Source: Bacteroidales bacterium (GTDB lineage: Bacteria > Bacteroidota > Bacteroidia > Bacteroidales > F082). From it: 10,143 bases of DNA. Each line of letters starts with the position of its first letter. The stretch's first letter is position 1. The notes under the pieces were generated by a model. The model was given only the letters and a program-made list of their open reading frames with translations. It searched no databases and had not been told where the DNA came from. Position numbers and translations under genes: made by a program. Positions 1-7,070 of this stretch are shown in pieces. Location: assembly GCA_017616675.1 (NCBI GenBank), contig JAFZXR010000069.1, forward strand, positions 1 to 10,143. Direction: 5' to 3'.

Positions 1-753
1 AGCCACTTCCTCGGTCAGAACTTCGGTCGTGCATTCGAGGTTCAGTTACTGAACAAGGACAATCAGCCCGAATATGCCTGGGCCACTTCATGGGGCGTTT
101 CAACACGTCTGATGGGCGCTCTCATCATGGCTCACTCTGATGATAACGGTCTCGTGCTGCCTCCGAAGGTCGCTCCAATCGAGGTGGTTATCGTCCCTAT
201 CTACAAGACCGACGACCAGCAGCAGGCTGTTCTCGATTACTGCTCAAAGATGAAGCAACGTCTTGAAGCTAAAGGACTTAGAGTGAAATTCGACGACCGC
301 GACACTCAGAAACCTGGATTCAAATTCGCTGAATGGGAGATGAAGGGCGTGCCGGTACGTCTCGCAGCAGGTCCACGCGACGTTGAGAACCAGACCGTCG
401 AGATTGCTCGCCGCGACACTTTGACAAAACAGTCGATTTCGGAGGCCGAGATGGAAGACCACATCCTCGGTTTGCTCGACGAGATTCAAGATAGCCTGTT
501 CAACAGAGCTCTCGAATATCGTAAGGCCAACACCCACCGTGTCGATACTTGGGACGAGTTCAAGCAGGTGATTGAAAACGGCGGATTCGCTTATGCACAC
601 TGGGATGGCACAACAGAGACAGAGCTCGCCATCAAGGAAGAGACAAAGGCTACTTTGCGTTGCATCCCATTGGATGACGACTATGAAGACGGCGTCGATG
701 TGTTCTCAGGAAAACCTTCGAAGAGAAGAGTGATATTCGCTAAGGCATACTAA
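1..753 (+). CDS. proS: Prolyl-tRNA synthetase, archaeal/eukaryotic type, C-terminal part (5' end outside window)
   Basis: Class II aminoacyl-tRNA synthetase that charges tRNA-Pro in the cytoplasm. The frame is open from base 1, so the start lies outside; 250 codons are visible. The first 55 or so residues hold the end of the catalytic core, with the motif 3 block around STRLMGALIMAHSDDNGL, whose Arg binds ATP. The anticodon-binding domain follows LPPKVAPIEVVIVPIY. The last 75 or so residues are the extra C-terminal domain of the archaeal-type enzyme, and the protein ends in Tyr (FAKAY) as this type does. In that domain I see only one Cys (codon 661-663), so the four-Cys zinc site described for Thermus-type enzymes is not complete. 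The end overlaps the convergent lipoprotein gene by 14 bp and no terminator hairpin is visible. Identity is near certain; Cys loss is read directly, its effect is inferred. Confidence 0.96.
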   Translation, partial: SHFLGQNFGRAFEVQLLNKDNQPEYAWATSWGVSTRLMGALIMAHSDDNGLVLPPKVAPIEVVIVPIYKTDDQQQAVLDYCSKMKQRLEAKGLRVKFDDRDTQKPGFKFAEWEMKGVPVRLAAGPRDVENQTVEIARRDTLTKQSISEAEMEDHILGLLDEIQDSLFNRALEYRKANTHRVDTWDEFKQVIENGGFAYAHWDGTTETELAIKEETKATLRCIPLDDDYEDGVDVFSGKPSKRRVIFAKAY

Positions 754-1495
754 TCAGTCTGCCTTTCGCAAATTCCCCATAGGTGACCTGGATATCTTCC
801 GGGTCACCTTTATAATATATATCGCCGCAGTTGTTGATTCTAGCTTCGATGCTCTCGCTGGCGCTAATATAGCAATCGCTGGCCGAATCGGTGGTTACGT
901 GAACAATCTTGGCATCGTAATTACGCGCGTCGATAACGCCGTAACTCCTTTTATATATTACAAATAACTTGTTATTCTCGCCGTGCATGTTAAGTTGGCT
1001 CGTGCCATAATGGTAAACAACGCGGAAATCATCGCAATCGTTGATGTTAAGGTCGACATCGCCTGAGCCGCCGTGAATCTCGAAACGGTAAAAATCGGGC
1101 GAAGGTAAATGTCCGGTATAGTTATTTCGTGTCTCAAGGGTGCCCGACGAAGCGAAGACGAAATTGGTGATGTCCTTATAATATAAGGTGGCGTCGATGG
1201 TGTAGTCGTACGGCCTGATCCAGTTGACAGTAGTGGTGTTGCTGATGGTGAGAGTGCCGTTACTGACCTCGTTGGTGACGTTGTCGATGATGTTTTTACC
1301 TGTTGTTATCACAAGATAGCAGGAATCGGAGCGCACCAGCGTGAGGTTGATGTTGTCGTTGAGATACACTTCGCTGAAGTCGGGCAGCTCGCGCGACTGA
1401 GTCACTATCGGACCCACAGTCAAAGGTACCCGCTTGCAGGATGAGAATGCTGCAAGGAAACTTAACGTTATGATAACCAATAATTTATATCTCAT
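740..1495 (-). CDS. Lipoprotein with DUF2807 (GIN / putative auto-transporter adhesin head) domain
   Basis: The 251-residue protein starts with a lipoprotein signal (basic MRYK, hydrophobic stretch, then AAFSSC with the lipobox Cys at 20), so it should be lipidated and held in the envelope. The rest matches the DUF2807 pattern: an ELPDFSEVYLNDNINLTLVRSD opening segment, then short beta repeats rich in Asp, Asn and Gly (GGSGDVDLNINDCDDF, MHGENNKLFVIY), expected to fold as a beta-helix-like head. Function in this family is not established; adhesion or envelope-stress roles have been suggested. The ATG follows the TAA of the upstream PagL-like gene after one base, so the two are one operon and probably translationally coupled. 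The stop lies inside the 3' end of proS on the other strand. Family assignment is by recognition; function is left open. Confidence 0.85.
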   Translation of the reverse strand: MRYKLLVIITLSFLAAFSSCKRVPLTVGPIVTQSRELPDFSEVYLNDNINLTLVRSDSCYLVITTGKNIIDNVTNEVSNGTLTISNTTTVNWIRPYDYTIDATLYYKDITNFVFASSGTLETRNNYTGHLPSPDFYRFEIHGGSGDVDLNINDCDDFRVVYHYGTSQLNMHGENNKLFVIYKRSYGVIDARNYDAKIVHVTTDSASDCYISASESIEARINNCGDIYYKGDPEDIQVTYGEFAKGRLISMP

Positions 1496-1496
1496 C

Positions 1497-2627
1497 TTAA
1501 TTTATTCTATAACCTAATCCGAAACCTATATAATCGGCCCAGCCGTAGTGTGTGGTGAGGGCAATGGTGGCAAAAAGTCCTTTGTAGATGTTCTGCGTCA
1601 TGTTCAGCTTCTGATAAACGCGTCCTTCGCAGAGGTCTTTGCCTGCTATATGGCATCCGAAGTTGAAGATAAACGAGGTGTTGCCGAACGATAACTCATA
1701 AGCCGCATTGATTCCCGGCTTGAGAATCTCGATGTCGTCGAAAGCTATGCCTTTGTGGCGCAGAACCTCCTTGTCGGTGCAGTCGTAAACAAGGTCGAAG
1801 CCGATGCCCAGCTTGCTCATCTCGGTGAGACGTTTCATTGCGTTGATTTCGAGGTTGTAAGCCGACCACGACATGCCATAGCCGAGGTATTCGTCGATGT
1901 CTTTTTTCGAATATGTGAAAGCGAAAAGCAATGAGATATTTTTTTTCTCCCAAGTCTTAAACTGATGATTATCAGTTTGTTGCTTCGGGATGCGCTGATG
2001 CGGTTCGTTGATGAAATATTTTGCCGCCAGACCTGCGTGGGCCATGTTGATGCCGTTGTTAGGCGTGCGGCTCGAGCCATTCGAAAAATGTGTGAAGCCG
2101 ATGAAAGCCGACATGCCGAACCTGTTGGTAATCATGCGACTGTATTCCGTCGAGATGTTGATGGCAGCGTTGAAATGCGAGCCGATGAAGGTGTTTTTCG
2201 GGTTCGTCTGCCTGTCGTAAGTCTTTGTGAGATAGCCGAGACCGATGCCAAGGTTGAAGTTTAGCTGGTTTTTCGGGCTTTTCAGACAGTTGAACGTCAT
2301 GTGAGGAATCAAGGCGAAGGCGCGTCCGATCTCGGGTTGTTCGCCTATGCCTGTATAGAGAAAACTCAAGCCTACGCTGGGATAGTTGGATTTCGACTGC
2401 CACGATTTCCGACCGAAGGTGACCTGTTTGATGTTAATCTCATAAATGGGGTAGTGGGCCTGGAAGACCTTCATCTCAGGATGGTGACAAATGGTGAAGC
2501 CATAACTGGCCCTAACCTCGACTTGCAAGTTTTTTACAAAAACAGTATCATTGCTCTGTGCCGATAAAGTATTGATTATCAGCAATAAAGATATTAAAAT
2601 GATATTATTTTTGAAAAAATTTTTCAT
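1497..2627 (-). CDS. PagL-like acyloxyacyl hydrolase (lipid A 3-O-deacylase family), outer-membrane beta-barrel
   Basis: Likely an outer-membrane enzyme that removes an acyl chain from lipid A. A Sec signal peptide (MKNFFKNNIILISLLLIINTLSAQ) is followed by alternating beta-strand sequence. The PagL signature is at 180-194, HFSNGSSRTPNNGIN, with His180, Ser182 and Asn183 in the catalytic positions. PagL of Pseudomonas has a catalytic Glu 14 residues after the His; here that place is Asn194. The protein has 376 residues, about twice PagL, and the second half (from about 228) is again barrel-like, ending in THYGWADYIGFGLGYRIN. I recall Bacteroidetes members often being this long, so this is probably the family form, not a fusion unique to this genome. 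The gene heads an operon with the lipoprotein gene and is divergent from mazG. Family is confident; deacylase activity is inferred and could be lost. Confidence 0.82.
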   Translation of the reverse strand: MKNFFKNNIILISLLLIINTLSAQSNDTVFVKNLQVEVRASYGFTICHHPEMKVFQAHYPIYEINIKQVTFGRKSWQSKSNYPSVGLSFLYTGIGEQPEIGRAFALIPHMTFNCLKSPKNQLNFNLGIGLGYLTKTYDRQTNPKNTFIGSHFNAAINISTEYSRMITNRFGMSAFIGFTHFSNGSSRTPNNGINMAHAGLAAKYFINEPHQRIPKQQTDNHQFKTWEKKNISLLFAFTYSKKDIDEYLGYGMSWSAYNLEINAMKRLTEMSKLGIGFDLVYDCTDKEVLRHKGIAFDDIEILKPGINAAYELSFGNTSFIFNFGCHIAGKDLCEGRVYQKLNMTQNIYKGLFATIALTTHYGWADYIGFGLGYRIN

Positions 2628-2631
2628 GATG

Positions 2632-2662
2632 CAAAGTTATAAAAAATTTGTAATTTTGCAAA
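2632..2662 (-). promoter_or_regulatory. Promoter of the PagL-like/lipoprotein operon
   Basis: On the minus strand, TTTG (2662-2659) lies 19 nt before TAACTTTG (2639-2632), an exact match to the Bacteroidetes -33/-7 consensus. The -7 box ends 4 nt before the ATG at 2627, so transcription should start at or within a few bases of the start codon. The signal peptide begins right there and no later Met would keep it, so a leaderless or near-leaderless mRNA is inferred. Confidence 0.65.
2651..2658 (+). promoter_or_regulatory. -7 box of the mazG promoter
   Basis: TAATTTTG matches TAnnTTTG and lies 14 nt before the mazG ATG, giving an inferred leader of about 10 nt. No TTTG is found at the proper -33 distance. 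The TTTTGCAAAA palindrome around its end also supplies the -33 TTTG of the divergent promoter, so the two polymerase sites overlap. Confidence 0.55.
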
Positions 2663-2672
2663 AAATATTGAT

Positions 2673-3446
2673 ATGGACAAGAGATTAGAGGCTTTTCAGA
2701 GACTTTTGGACATTATGGACGACTTGCGAAAGGGCTGTCCGTGGGATAAGAAGCAGACCATCGAGAGCCTGCGTCACCTGACGATTGAGGAGACTTATGA
2801 GTTGAGCGAGGCCATCATAGCATCTGATTATCAAGATGTTAAGAAAGAACTCGGCGACTTGATAATGCACATCGTTTTTTATGCGAGAATTGCCAATGAG
2901 AGAGGTCTGTTCGACATTGCCGACGTGATCAACAGCATCTGCGACAAGCTCATCGTGCGCCATCCGCATATCTATGGCGACGTGAAGGTGGAGACAGCTG
3001 AGGAAGTCCTTGAAAACTGGGAGAAGATTAAGATCAAGAAGGAAGGTAACCGCAGCGTTTTGGGAGGCGTCCCGGCAGGATTGCCGCCGCTTTTGAAGGC
3101 TTACCGCATGACCGACAAGGCTTCGGGAGTAGGTTTCGACTGGCCTAACAAGGAGGAATGCTGGGAGAAAGTGCTTGAGGAGATGAACGAGCTGCAGGAA
3201 GAAGTGAAAAACGACGGAAGTAAGGAGCGCAAGGAAGAGGAGTTTGGCGACTTGCTTTTCGCGCTTGTGAACTATTCGAGATTTATAAAAGTCAATGCCG
3301 ACGATGCTCTGGAGCATGCTAATGCCAAGTTTAAAAAGAGATTTACTTATATCGAAGATAAAGCACGAGAGATGGGGAAGAGCGTGGCGGATATGACTTT
3401 GGCGGAGATGGATGCGCTCTGGAACGAAGCGAAAAAAGTGCAATAA
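2673..3446 (+). CDS. mazG: Nucleoside triphosphate pyrophosphohydrolase MazG
   Basis: Cytoplasmic enzyme that hydrolyses (d)NTPs to NMP and pyrophosphate, cleaning the nucleotide pool and, in E. coli, lowering ppGpp. The 257 residues fit the full-length two-domain form (E. coli about 263). The N-terminal MazG domain has CPWD at 22-25, the EExxE metal motif at 39-43 and ExxD at 59-62. The C-terminal domain repeats it with EExxE at 169-173 and ExxD near 190-193. The linker holds LGGVPAGLPPLLKAYRMTDKASGVGFDW, a hallmark of the family. The start fits the promoter spacing. It is followed by cdsA after 53 bp; cdsA has its own promoter beginning just after the mazG stop, so the genes may be only partly co-transcribed. 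No odd residues seen. Confidence 0.97.
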   Translation: MDKRLEAFQRLLDIMDDLRKGCPWDKKQTIESLRHLTIEETYELSEAIIASDYQDVKKELGDLIMHIVFYARIANERGLFDIADVINSICDKLIVRHPHIYGDVKVETAEEVLENWEKIKIKKEGNRSVLGGVPAGLPPLLKAYRMTDKASGVGFDWPNKEECWEKVLEEMNELQEEVKNDGSKERKEEEFGDLLFALVNYSRFIKVNADDALEHANAKFKKRFTYIEDKAREMGKSVADMTLAEMDALWNEAKKVQ

Positions 3447-3447
3447 T

Positions 3448-3478
3448 TTTGTTAAACGAATAAAAATTCGTATATTTG
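3448..3478 (+). promoter_or_regulatory. Promoter of cdsA (and psd)
   Basis: TTTG at 3448-3451, a 19-nt spacer, and TATATTTG at 3471-3478 match the Bacteroidetes consensus exactly. The -33 box begins one base after the mazG stop codon. The leader before the cdsA ATG at 3500 would be about 15 nt. This is the best-formed promoter in the window. Confidence 0.7.
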
Positions 3479-3499
3479 CAGGTTAAATTGATTTGAAAA

Positions 3500-4300
3500 A
3501 TGAGTGAACTGGCGAAAAGAACGGTGTTCGGAAGTTTGTTTGTGATTGTGATAATCGGAAGCATCCTTCTGAATTATTGGGCGTTTTTTGCAGTGATGCT
3601 GGCGACGGTAGTCATTGGTTCTAAAGAAGTTGGCAAGCTGACGCTGAAAGAAGAGAAGAGCGGCCTGATGCCTTGGATTATGATTCTGCCTACACTGTAT
3701 TATGCGCTGAGCGTCATTTTGTTCCCGATCAATTTCCTCTTAAGAATTCTGTTTATACTCATCCCTTTATTAGTTGCATTATTCTCAAAAAATCATCCGT
3801 TTGAGAAAGTTGTTGTCAGTCTATGGACTGCGATGCTTTTTGTGGCATTGCCGTGCGAGCTGATGATGTCCCTTTATAGGGAACCAATGGTTTTTATGGA
3901 TGGTAAGTACTTGTTAATCATATTGTTCTGCTTGATTTGGATAAACGACATTTTCGCTTATCTGACAGGTATGGCAATAGGGAAACACAAGCTTTTTGAG
4001 CGTATTTCGCCGAAGAAGACCATAGAAGGCAGCATGGGCGGATTGGTGATGACGATTTTGACGGCATTTTTGGTGAATCATTTCTGGTTGAATCTGATGA
4101 GCGACTGGAAAATGATGGGAATGGCACTGGTTGTCGTGGTTTTCGGCAGTCTGGGTGACCTTTGCGAGTCGATGATGAAACGTCAGGCGGGAGTGAAGGA
4201 CTCGGGCAATGTGATTCCGGGTCACGGTGGCATTTTAGACAGGTTCGACGCTACGTTTTTGTCGGTGCCGTTTGTCTACTGTTATTTGATGTTATTGTAA
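3500..4300 (+). CDS. cdsA: Phosphatidate cytidylyltransferase (CDP-diacylglycerol synthase)
   Basis: Integral inner-membrane enzyme that turns phosphatidic acid and CTP into CDP-diacylglycerol, the branch-point precursor of bacterial phospholipids. The 266 residues contain several hydrophobic segments (about 9-40, 58-96, 104-122, 136-160, 178-196, 205-218, 252-266). The CDP-diglyceride synthetase signature is complete at 224-250: Ser224, Lys227-Arg228, Lys233-Asp234, PGHGG 240-244, and Asp247-Arg248-x-Asp250. Upstream are the IND segment near 148-150 and ISPKKT at 169-174, also typical. The following psd begins 11 bp after the stop, so the two are co-transcribed; the product feeds phosphatidylserine synthesis (PssA, not in this window), whose product is the substrate of Psd. 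Confidence 0.97.
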   Translation: MSELAKRTVFGSLFVIVIIGSILLNYWAFFAVMLATVVIGSKEVGKLTLKEEKSGLMPWIMILPTLYYALSVILFPINFLLRILFILIPLLVALFSKNHPFEKVVVSLWTAMLFVALPCELMMSLYREPMVFMDGKYLLIILFCLIWINDIFAYLTGMAIGKHKLFERISPKKTIEGSMGGLVMTILTAFLVNHFWLNLMSDWKMMGMALVVVVFGSLGDLCESMMKRQAGVKDSGNVIPGHGGILDRFDATFLSVPFVYCYLMLL

Positions 4301-4311
4301 ATCAATAGAAT

Positions 4312-4989
4312 ATGTATATACACAAAAAAGGATATGGCGTTATTGCGACGGTGTTTACGGTGATGGCTTTGATAGTCATTGTCGCGATAATGCTGCTCAA
4401 CGCTTTTCTGGAGAACACGCATTGGACCATTCTTGCCGGGCTTATTCTAATAGGAGTGATAGTGGTGGTTTGGTCGATATCGTTTTTCCGTGTTCCTACG
4501 AATAGAAAGATCACTCATGAGGAAAACGCTGTTGTTTCTTCAGCTGACGGCGAGATCGTAGCCATTGAGGAGGTGGAGGAGAAAGAGTATTTTCACGACA
4601 AGAGGATACAGGTCTCGGTGTTTATGTCGGCATACGACGTGCATGTCAACTGGTTCCCGATGGATGGCGTGGTGAGTTATGTGAAATATCATCCCGGAAA
4701 GAAATTGTTTGCAATAAACCCTAAATCGTCGGAGTTGAATGAGCGTAACTCGTTGGCAGTCAAAGATGAAAAGGGTAGAGAGGTGTTGTTCAGACAGGTG
4801 GCCGGTGTGATGGCGCGGAGGATTGTTTGCAATATCAAGGAAGGCGACAAGGCTGAGGCGGGTAAGGAATTCGGTATGATAAAATTTGGTTCGCGTGTCG
4901 ACTTTTTCTTGCCGTGTGATGCTGATATTCAGGTGGAAATGGGTGATAAGATTGTCGGACAGGTGACTGTTTTGGCATATTTGAAGTAA
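4312..4989 (+). CDS. psd: Phosphatidylserine decarboxylase, short (archaeal-like) form
   Basis: Membrane-bound pyruvoyl enzyme that decarboxylates phosphatidylserine to phosphatidylethanolamine. The 225-residue proenzyme has two hydrophobic segments near the N-terminus (about 9-32 and 38-59), a conserved core with VSVFMSAYDVHVNWFP (101-116) and the self-cleavage site Gly193-Ser194 in KFGSRVDFFLP. Cleavage would leave a 32-residue alpha chain with a pyruvoyl group made from Ser194. The length and FGSR site fit the short form common in Bacteroidetes, not the longer LGST form of E. coli. It lies 11 bp after cdsA in the same pathway. No clear terminator hairpin follows; the next promoter begins about 17 bp downstream. 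Confidence 0.96.
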   Translation: MYIHKKGYGVIATVFTVMALIVIVAIMLLNAFLENTHWTILAGLILIGVIVVVWSISFFRVPTNRKITHEENAVVSSADGEIVAIEEVEEKEYFHDKRIQVSVFMSAYDVHVNWFPMDGVVSYVKYHPGKKLFAINPKSSELNERNSLAVKDEKGREVLFRQVAGVMARRIVCNIKEGDKAEAGKEFGMIKFGSRVDFFLPCDADIQVEMGDKIVGQVTVLAYLK

Positions 4990-5005
4990 AAAAATCGCAA
5001 AAAAG

Positions 5006-5037
5006 TTAGCGCTATTTAAAAATTATTATTATATTTG
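5006..5037 (+). promoter_or_regulatory. Promoter of the T9SS cargo gene
   Basis: TATATTTG at 5030-5037 matches the -7 consensus. TTAG at 5006-5009, 20 nt upstream, is one mismatch from the -33 TTTG. The predicted start near 5043 gives a leader of about 60 nt, much longer than the other leaders in this window. Confidence 0.6.
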
Positions 5038-5102
5038 CAGGTTCAAACATGAACAAATTAGGAATGAATTAGAAAATTATTGTTTAACTAAATTTAAATC
5101 AC
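5038..5102 (+). promoter_or_regulatory. 5' leader of the T9SS cargo gene with end hairpin and tiny ORF
   Basis: A small hairpin GTTCA-AACA-TGAAC (5041-5054) would sit at the 5' end of the mRNA, which could protect it. An ATG at 5049-5051 opens a 7-codon frame (MNKLGMN, stop 5070-5072) before the true start. The remainder is A/T-rich with no Shine-Dalgarno site. A role of either element is inference only. Confidence 0.35.
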
Positions 5103-6953
5103 ATGAAGAAATTATCTTTACTTTTCGCAATGGTTGCCTTTTTAGCAGGTAACGTATTCGCACAGACAGTGCTCATCAACGACGATTTTGAGGCTTACAC
5201 TGTCGGTAACAAAATTGCTGTTGAAGCACAAGCAGCAGGTCACGATTGGTGGACAACATGGACCAACCAGCCGGGTTCAAACGAAGACGGTGTTGTGGCA
5301 GAGGCAGGCGGCACAAAATGCGGCTATATCTCAGGCAGCAACGACAACGTTCTCCTTCTTGGCGGTCAGGAATCAGGTACTTATGACCTTGAGTTCGCTA
5401 TTTACTGCGAAACAGGTAAGTACGGTTACTTCAACATTCTTCACGAATTCAACGCTGGTGGTTCAACATGGGCTATGCAAGCTTATTTGAACGCAACAAA
5501 CAACGGCCAGAGCACAACAACCTATTCAGTAGGTCATGGCACAGTTCACGCTGGTGGTAACGGCGTTGCTGATATCCCGGGTGTTGTCGAGGAATGGATG
5601 TTCTTCCGCATTCGTGTTGATACCGACCTCGACCAGGCAGAATTGTTCTATCGTACAGAAACAACATATCCAGAAGAGATGTCAATCTGGAGCTGGCAGT
5701 GGAGCTTGGACAGCTTCGGTACACAGGCCACACGTAAGATGGATGCTATGGACTTCTATGCTCCAAACGCAGCACTTGGTCGTTACTATCTCGATAACTT
5801 CGTCTACACCAGAATCGGTGAAGAGACACACGCATCACTTGACTTCAGCACAGAGGCAGTTGCAGCATATGTCGCAGAAGACGATGTTGATTCATACGAT
5901 ATCACAATCAGCAATGCTGAAGGCACATCAATCGGTGACTGGGCAGCATGGATTGACTTTGGTACAAGCACGGTTACAACAGGTAATGCACAGCTCAACT
6001 ATGACGCAGAACCAGGTGAGAACACAGCACTCGTAGGTTTGCAGATTGAGAATCCAGAACTCATCGAGGTTGCAGCAATGTTCCCAGGCGCAGCATACGC
6101 TGGAGCAGCAATGGGTACAAAGATCGTGAGTGCACAGTATGCACTTTATGAGGGTCAGTCAAGCGGTCTTGGCATCGAAGCCAACACTCCTCTCACATTC
6201 CGTATTTACAAACAAGGTTTGCACGGCATGCCAGGTGAGGTGATTGCTGAAAAAGCTATTCCTTATGGCTCAATCGTTTCAAACGACTGGAATGTTGCTA
6301 CATTCGACAGCCCAATCGACCTCACAGGTTACAATGTATGGGTTTCATGCGAATTCACACAGGCAGTGAGCGGATATCCGATGAACTTCGACGGTGGCGA
6401 GCCGGCAGAATACGGTGATTTCTATCGTACAAACGGTGGCGGTATCTTCAACAAAGCATCAGAGGTGTTCTCAACAGTCTATGGTAACTTCCATCTCCGT
6501 ATCAACACAGTCGGTACTCCTGTTTCAGCCACATGGGCTAACTTGAGCAAGACAGAAGGTTCGATGGCTATCGGTGCTTCAGACGAGCTCACAATCAACG
6601 TCAATGCAGTCGGTCTCTCAACAGGTGACGAAAGAGAAGCTAACATCATCTTCATCACAAACGATCCTGATCATGAGGAAGTGACTATCCCATTGACACT
6701 CACAGTCACTGGCGATGCAGTCATTGAGACAGCAGAGAACGCATTCAACATCTATCCTAACCCAACAACAGGCATGGTGACAGTTGAAGGTGAAAACATC
6801 AGCGCAGTTGCTATCTACAGCGCAGCAGGTCAGCTCATCAATGTCGTTCGCGACAACAAGATTGACATGAGCGTCTACGGTGCAGGCGTTTACTTCTTCA
6901 ACGTTATCGACAACGCCAACAACACAACAGTACAGCGCGTTGTTGTTAAGTAA
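5103..6953 (+). CDS. Secreted multidomain protein with type IX secretion C-terminal sorting domain
   Basis: A 616-residue exported protein of unknown binding target. A Sec signal peptide (1-20, cleavage after NVFA) is followed by a beta-rich region at about 24-236 that opens with DDFEAYTVGNK and ends in RYYLDNFVYTRIGE, like a LamG/jelly-roll fold. A second module at about 245-470 includes LTFRIYKQGLHGMPGEVIAEK and NVWVSCEFTQ, also seen in Bacteroidetes surface proteins. An Ig-like segment at about 475-537 ends in NDPDHEEVTIPLTLTV. The last 70 or so residues are a type A sorting domain: FNIYPNPTTGMVTVEG, AVAIYSAAGQLI, and a GAGVYFFNV to VVVK end. The product should cross the outer membrane by T9SS and be anchored or released. 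Codons are strongly biased to GCA/GCT, ACA, TCA and CGT, with almost no TCG, unlike its neighbours; high expression is inferred. No protease or hydrolase motif seen. Confidence 0.88.
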   Translation: MKKLSLLFAMVAFLAGNVFAQTVLINDDFEAYTVGNKIAVEAQAAGHDWWTTWTNQPGSNEDGVVAEAGGTKCGYISGSNDNVLLLGGQESGTYDLEFAIYCETGKYGYFNILHEFNAGGSTWAMQAYLNATNNGQSTTTYSVGHGTVHAGGNGVADIPGVVEEWMFFRIRVDTDLDQAELFYRTETTYPEEMSIWSWQWSLDSFGTQATRKMDAMDFYAPNAALGRYYLDNFVYTRIGEETHASLDFSTEAVAAYVAEDDVDSYDITISNAEGTSIGDWAAWIDFGTSTVTTGNAQLNYDAEPGENTALVGLQIENPELIEVAAMFPGAAYAGAAMGTKIVSAQYALYEGQSSGLGIEANTPLTFRIYKQGLHGMPGEVIAEKAIPYGSIVSNDWNVATFDSPIDLTGYNVWVSCEFTQAVSGYPMNFDGGEPAEYGDFYRTNGGGIFNKASEVFSTVYGNFHLRINTVGTPVSATWANLSKTEGSMAIGASDELTINVNAVGLSTGDEREANIIFITNDPDHEEVTIPLTLTVTGDAVIETAENAFNIYPNPTTGMVTVEGENISAVAIYSAAGQLINVVRDNKIDMSVYGAGVYFFNVIDNANNTTVQRVVVK

Positions 6954-6972
6954 AGTTGAGAGTTACGAGCAG

Positions 6973-7009
6973 AAAAAAGAAAGGGTCCCAAAAGGATCCT
7001 TTCTTTTTT
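6973..7009 (+). terminator. Strong hairpin terminator, probably bidirectional
   Basis: Two 16-nt arms (6973-6988 and 6994-7009) pair along their whole length with one G-U pair and a 5-nt CAAAA loop. The arms run A6 into a G/C core and out into T6, so a U-tract exists on both strands. It can end the T9SS gene on the plus strand and the methyltransferase gene on the minus strand. Confidence 0.88.
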
Positions 7010-7070
7010 AGTTGATAGTTGACAGTTGACAGTTGAAAATTATCAATTGTCAATTTTCAATTGTGAATTG
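7010..7070. repeat. 7-bp tandem repeat (about 8.7 degenerate units) running into the 3' end of the trmH-like gene
   Basis: Beginning at the base after the terminator hairpin, units follow every 7 bp: AGTTGAT, AGTTGAC, AGTTGAC, AGTTGAA, AATTATC, AATTGTC, AATTTTC, AATTGTG, AATTG. The first half keeps the AGTTGAC form, the second half has drifted to AATTGTC. Positions 7050-7070 are coding for the last six residues and stop of the minus-strand methyltransferase. Confidence 0.8.

Noticed and set aside
2685..3443. Long minus-strand open frame (252 codons) opposite mazG
   Set aside because: It mirrors mazG over nearly its whole length, has Cys/His/Leu-rich composition typical of a shadow frame, and no promoter or recognisable domain.
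5188..5490. Alternative plus-strand frames within the T9SS gene (also 5536-6036)
   Set aside because: Both overlap the cargo gene in another frame and show low-complexity Thr/Ser/Gln-rich shadow composition caused by its biased codons.
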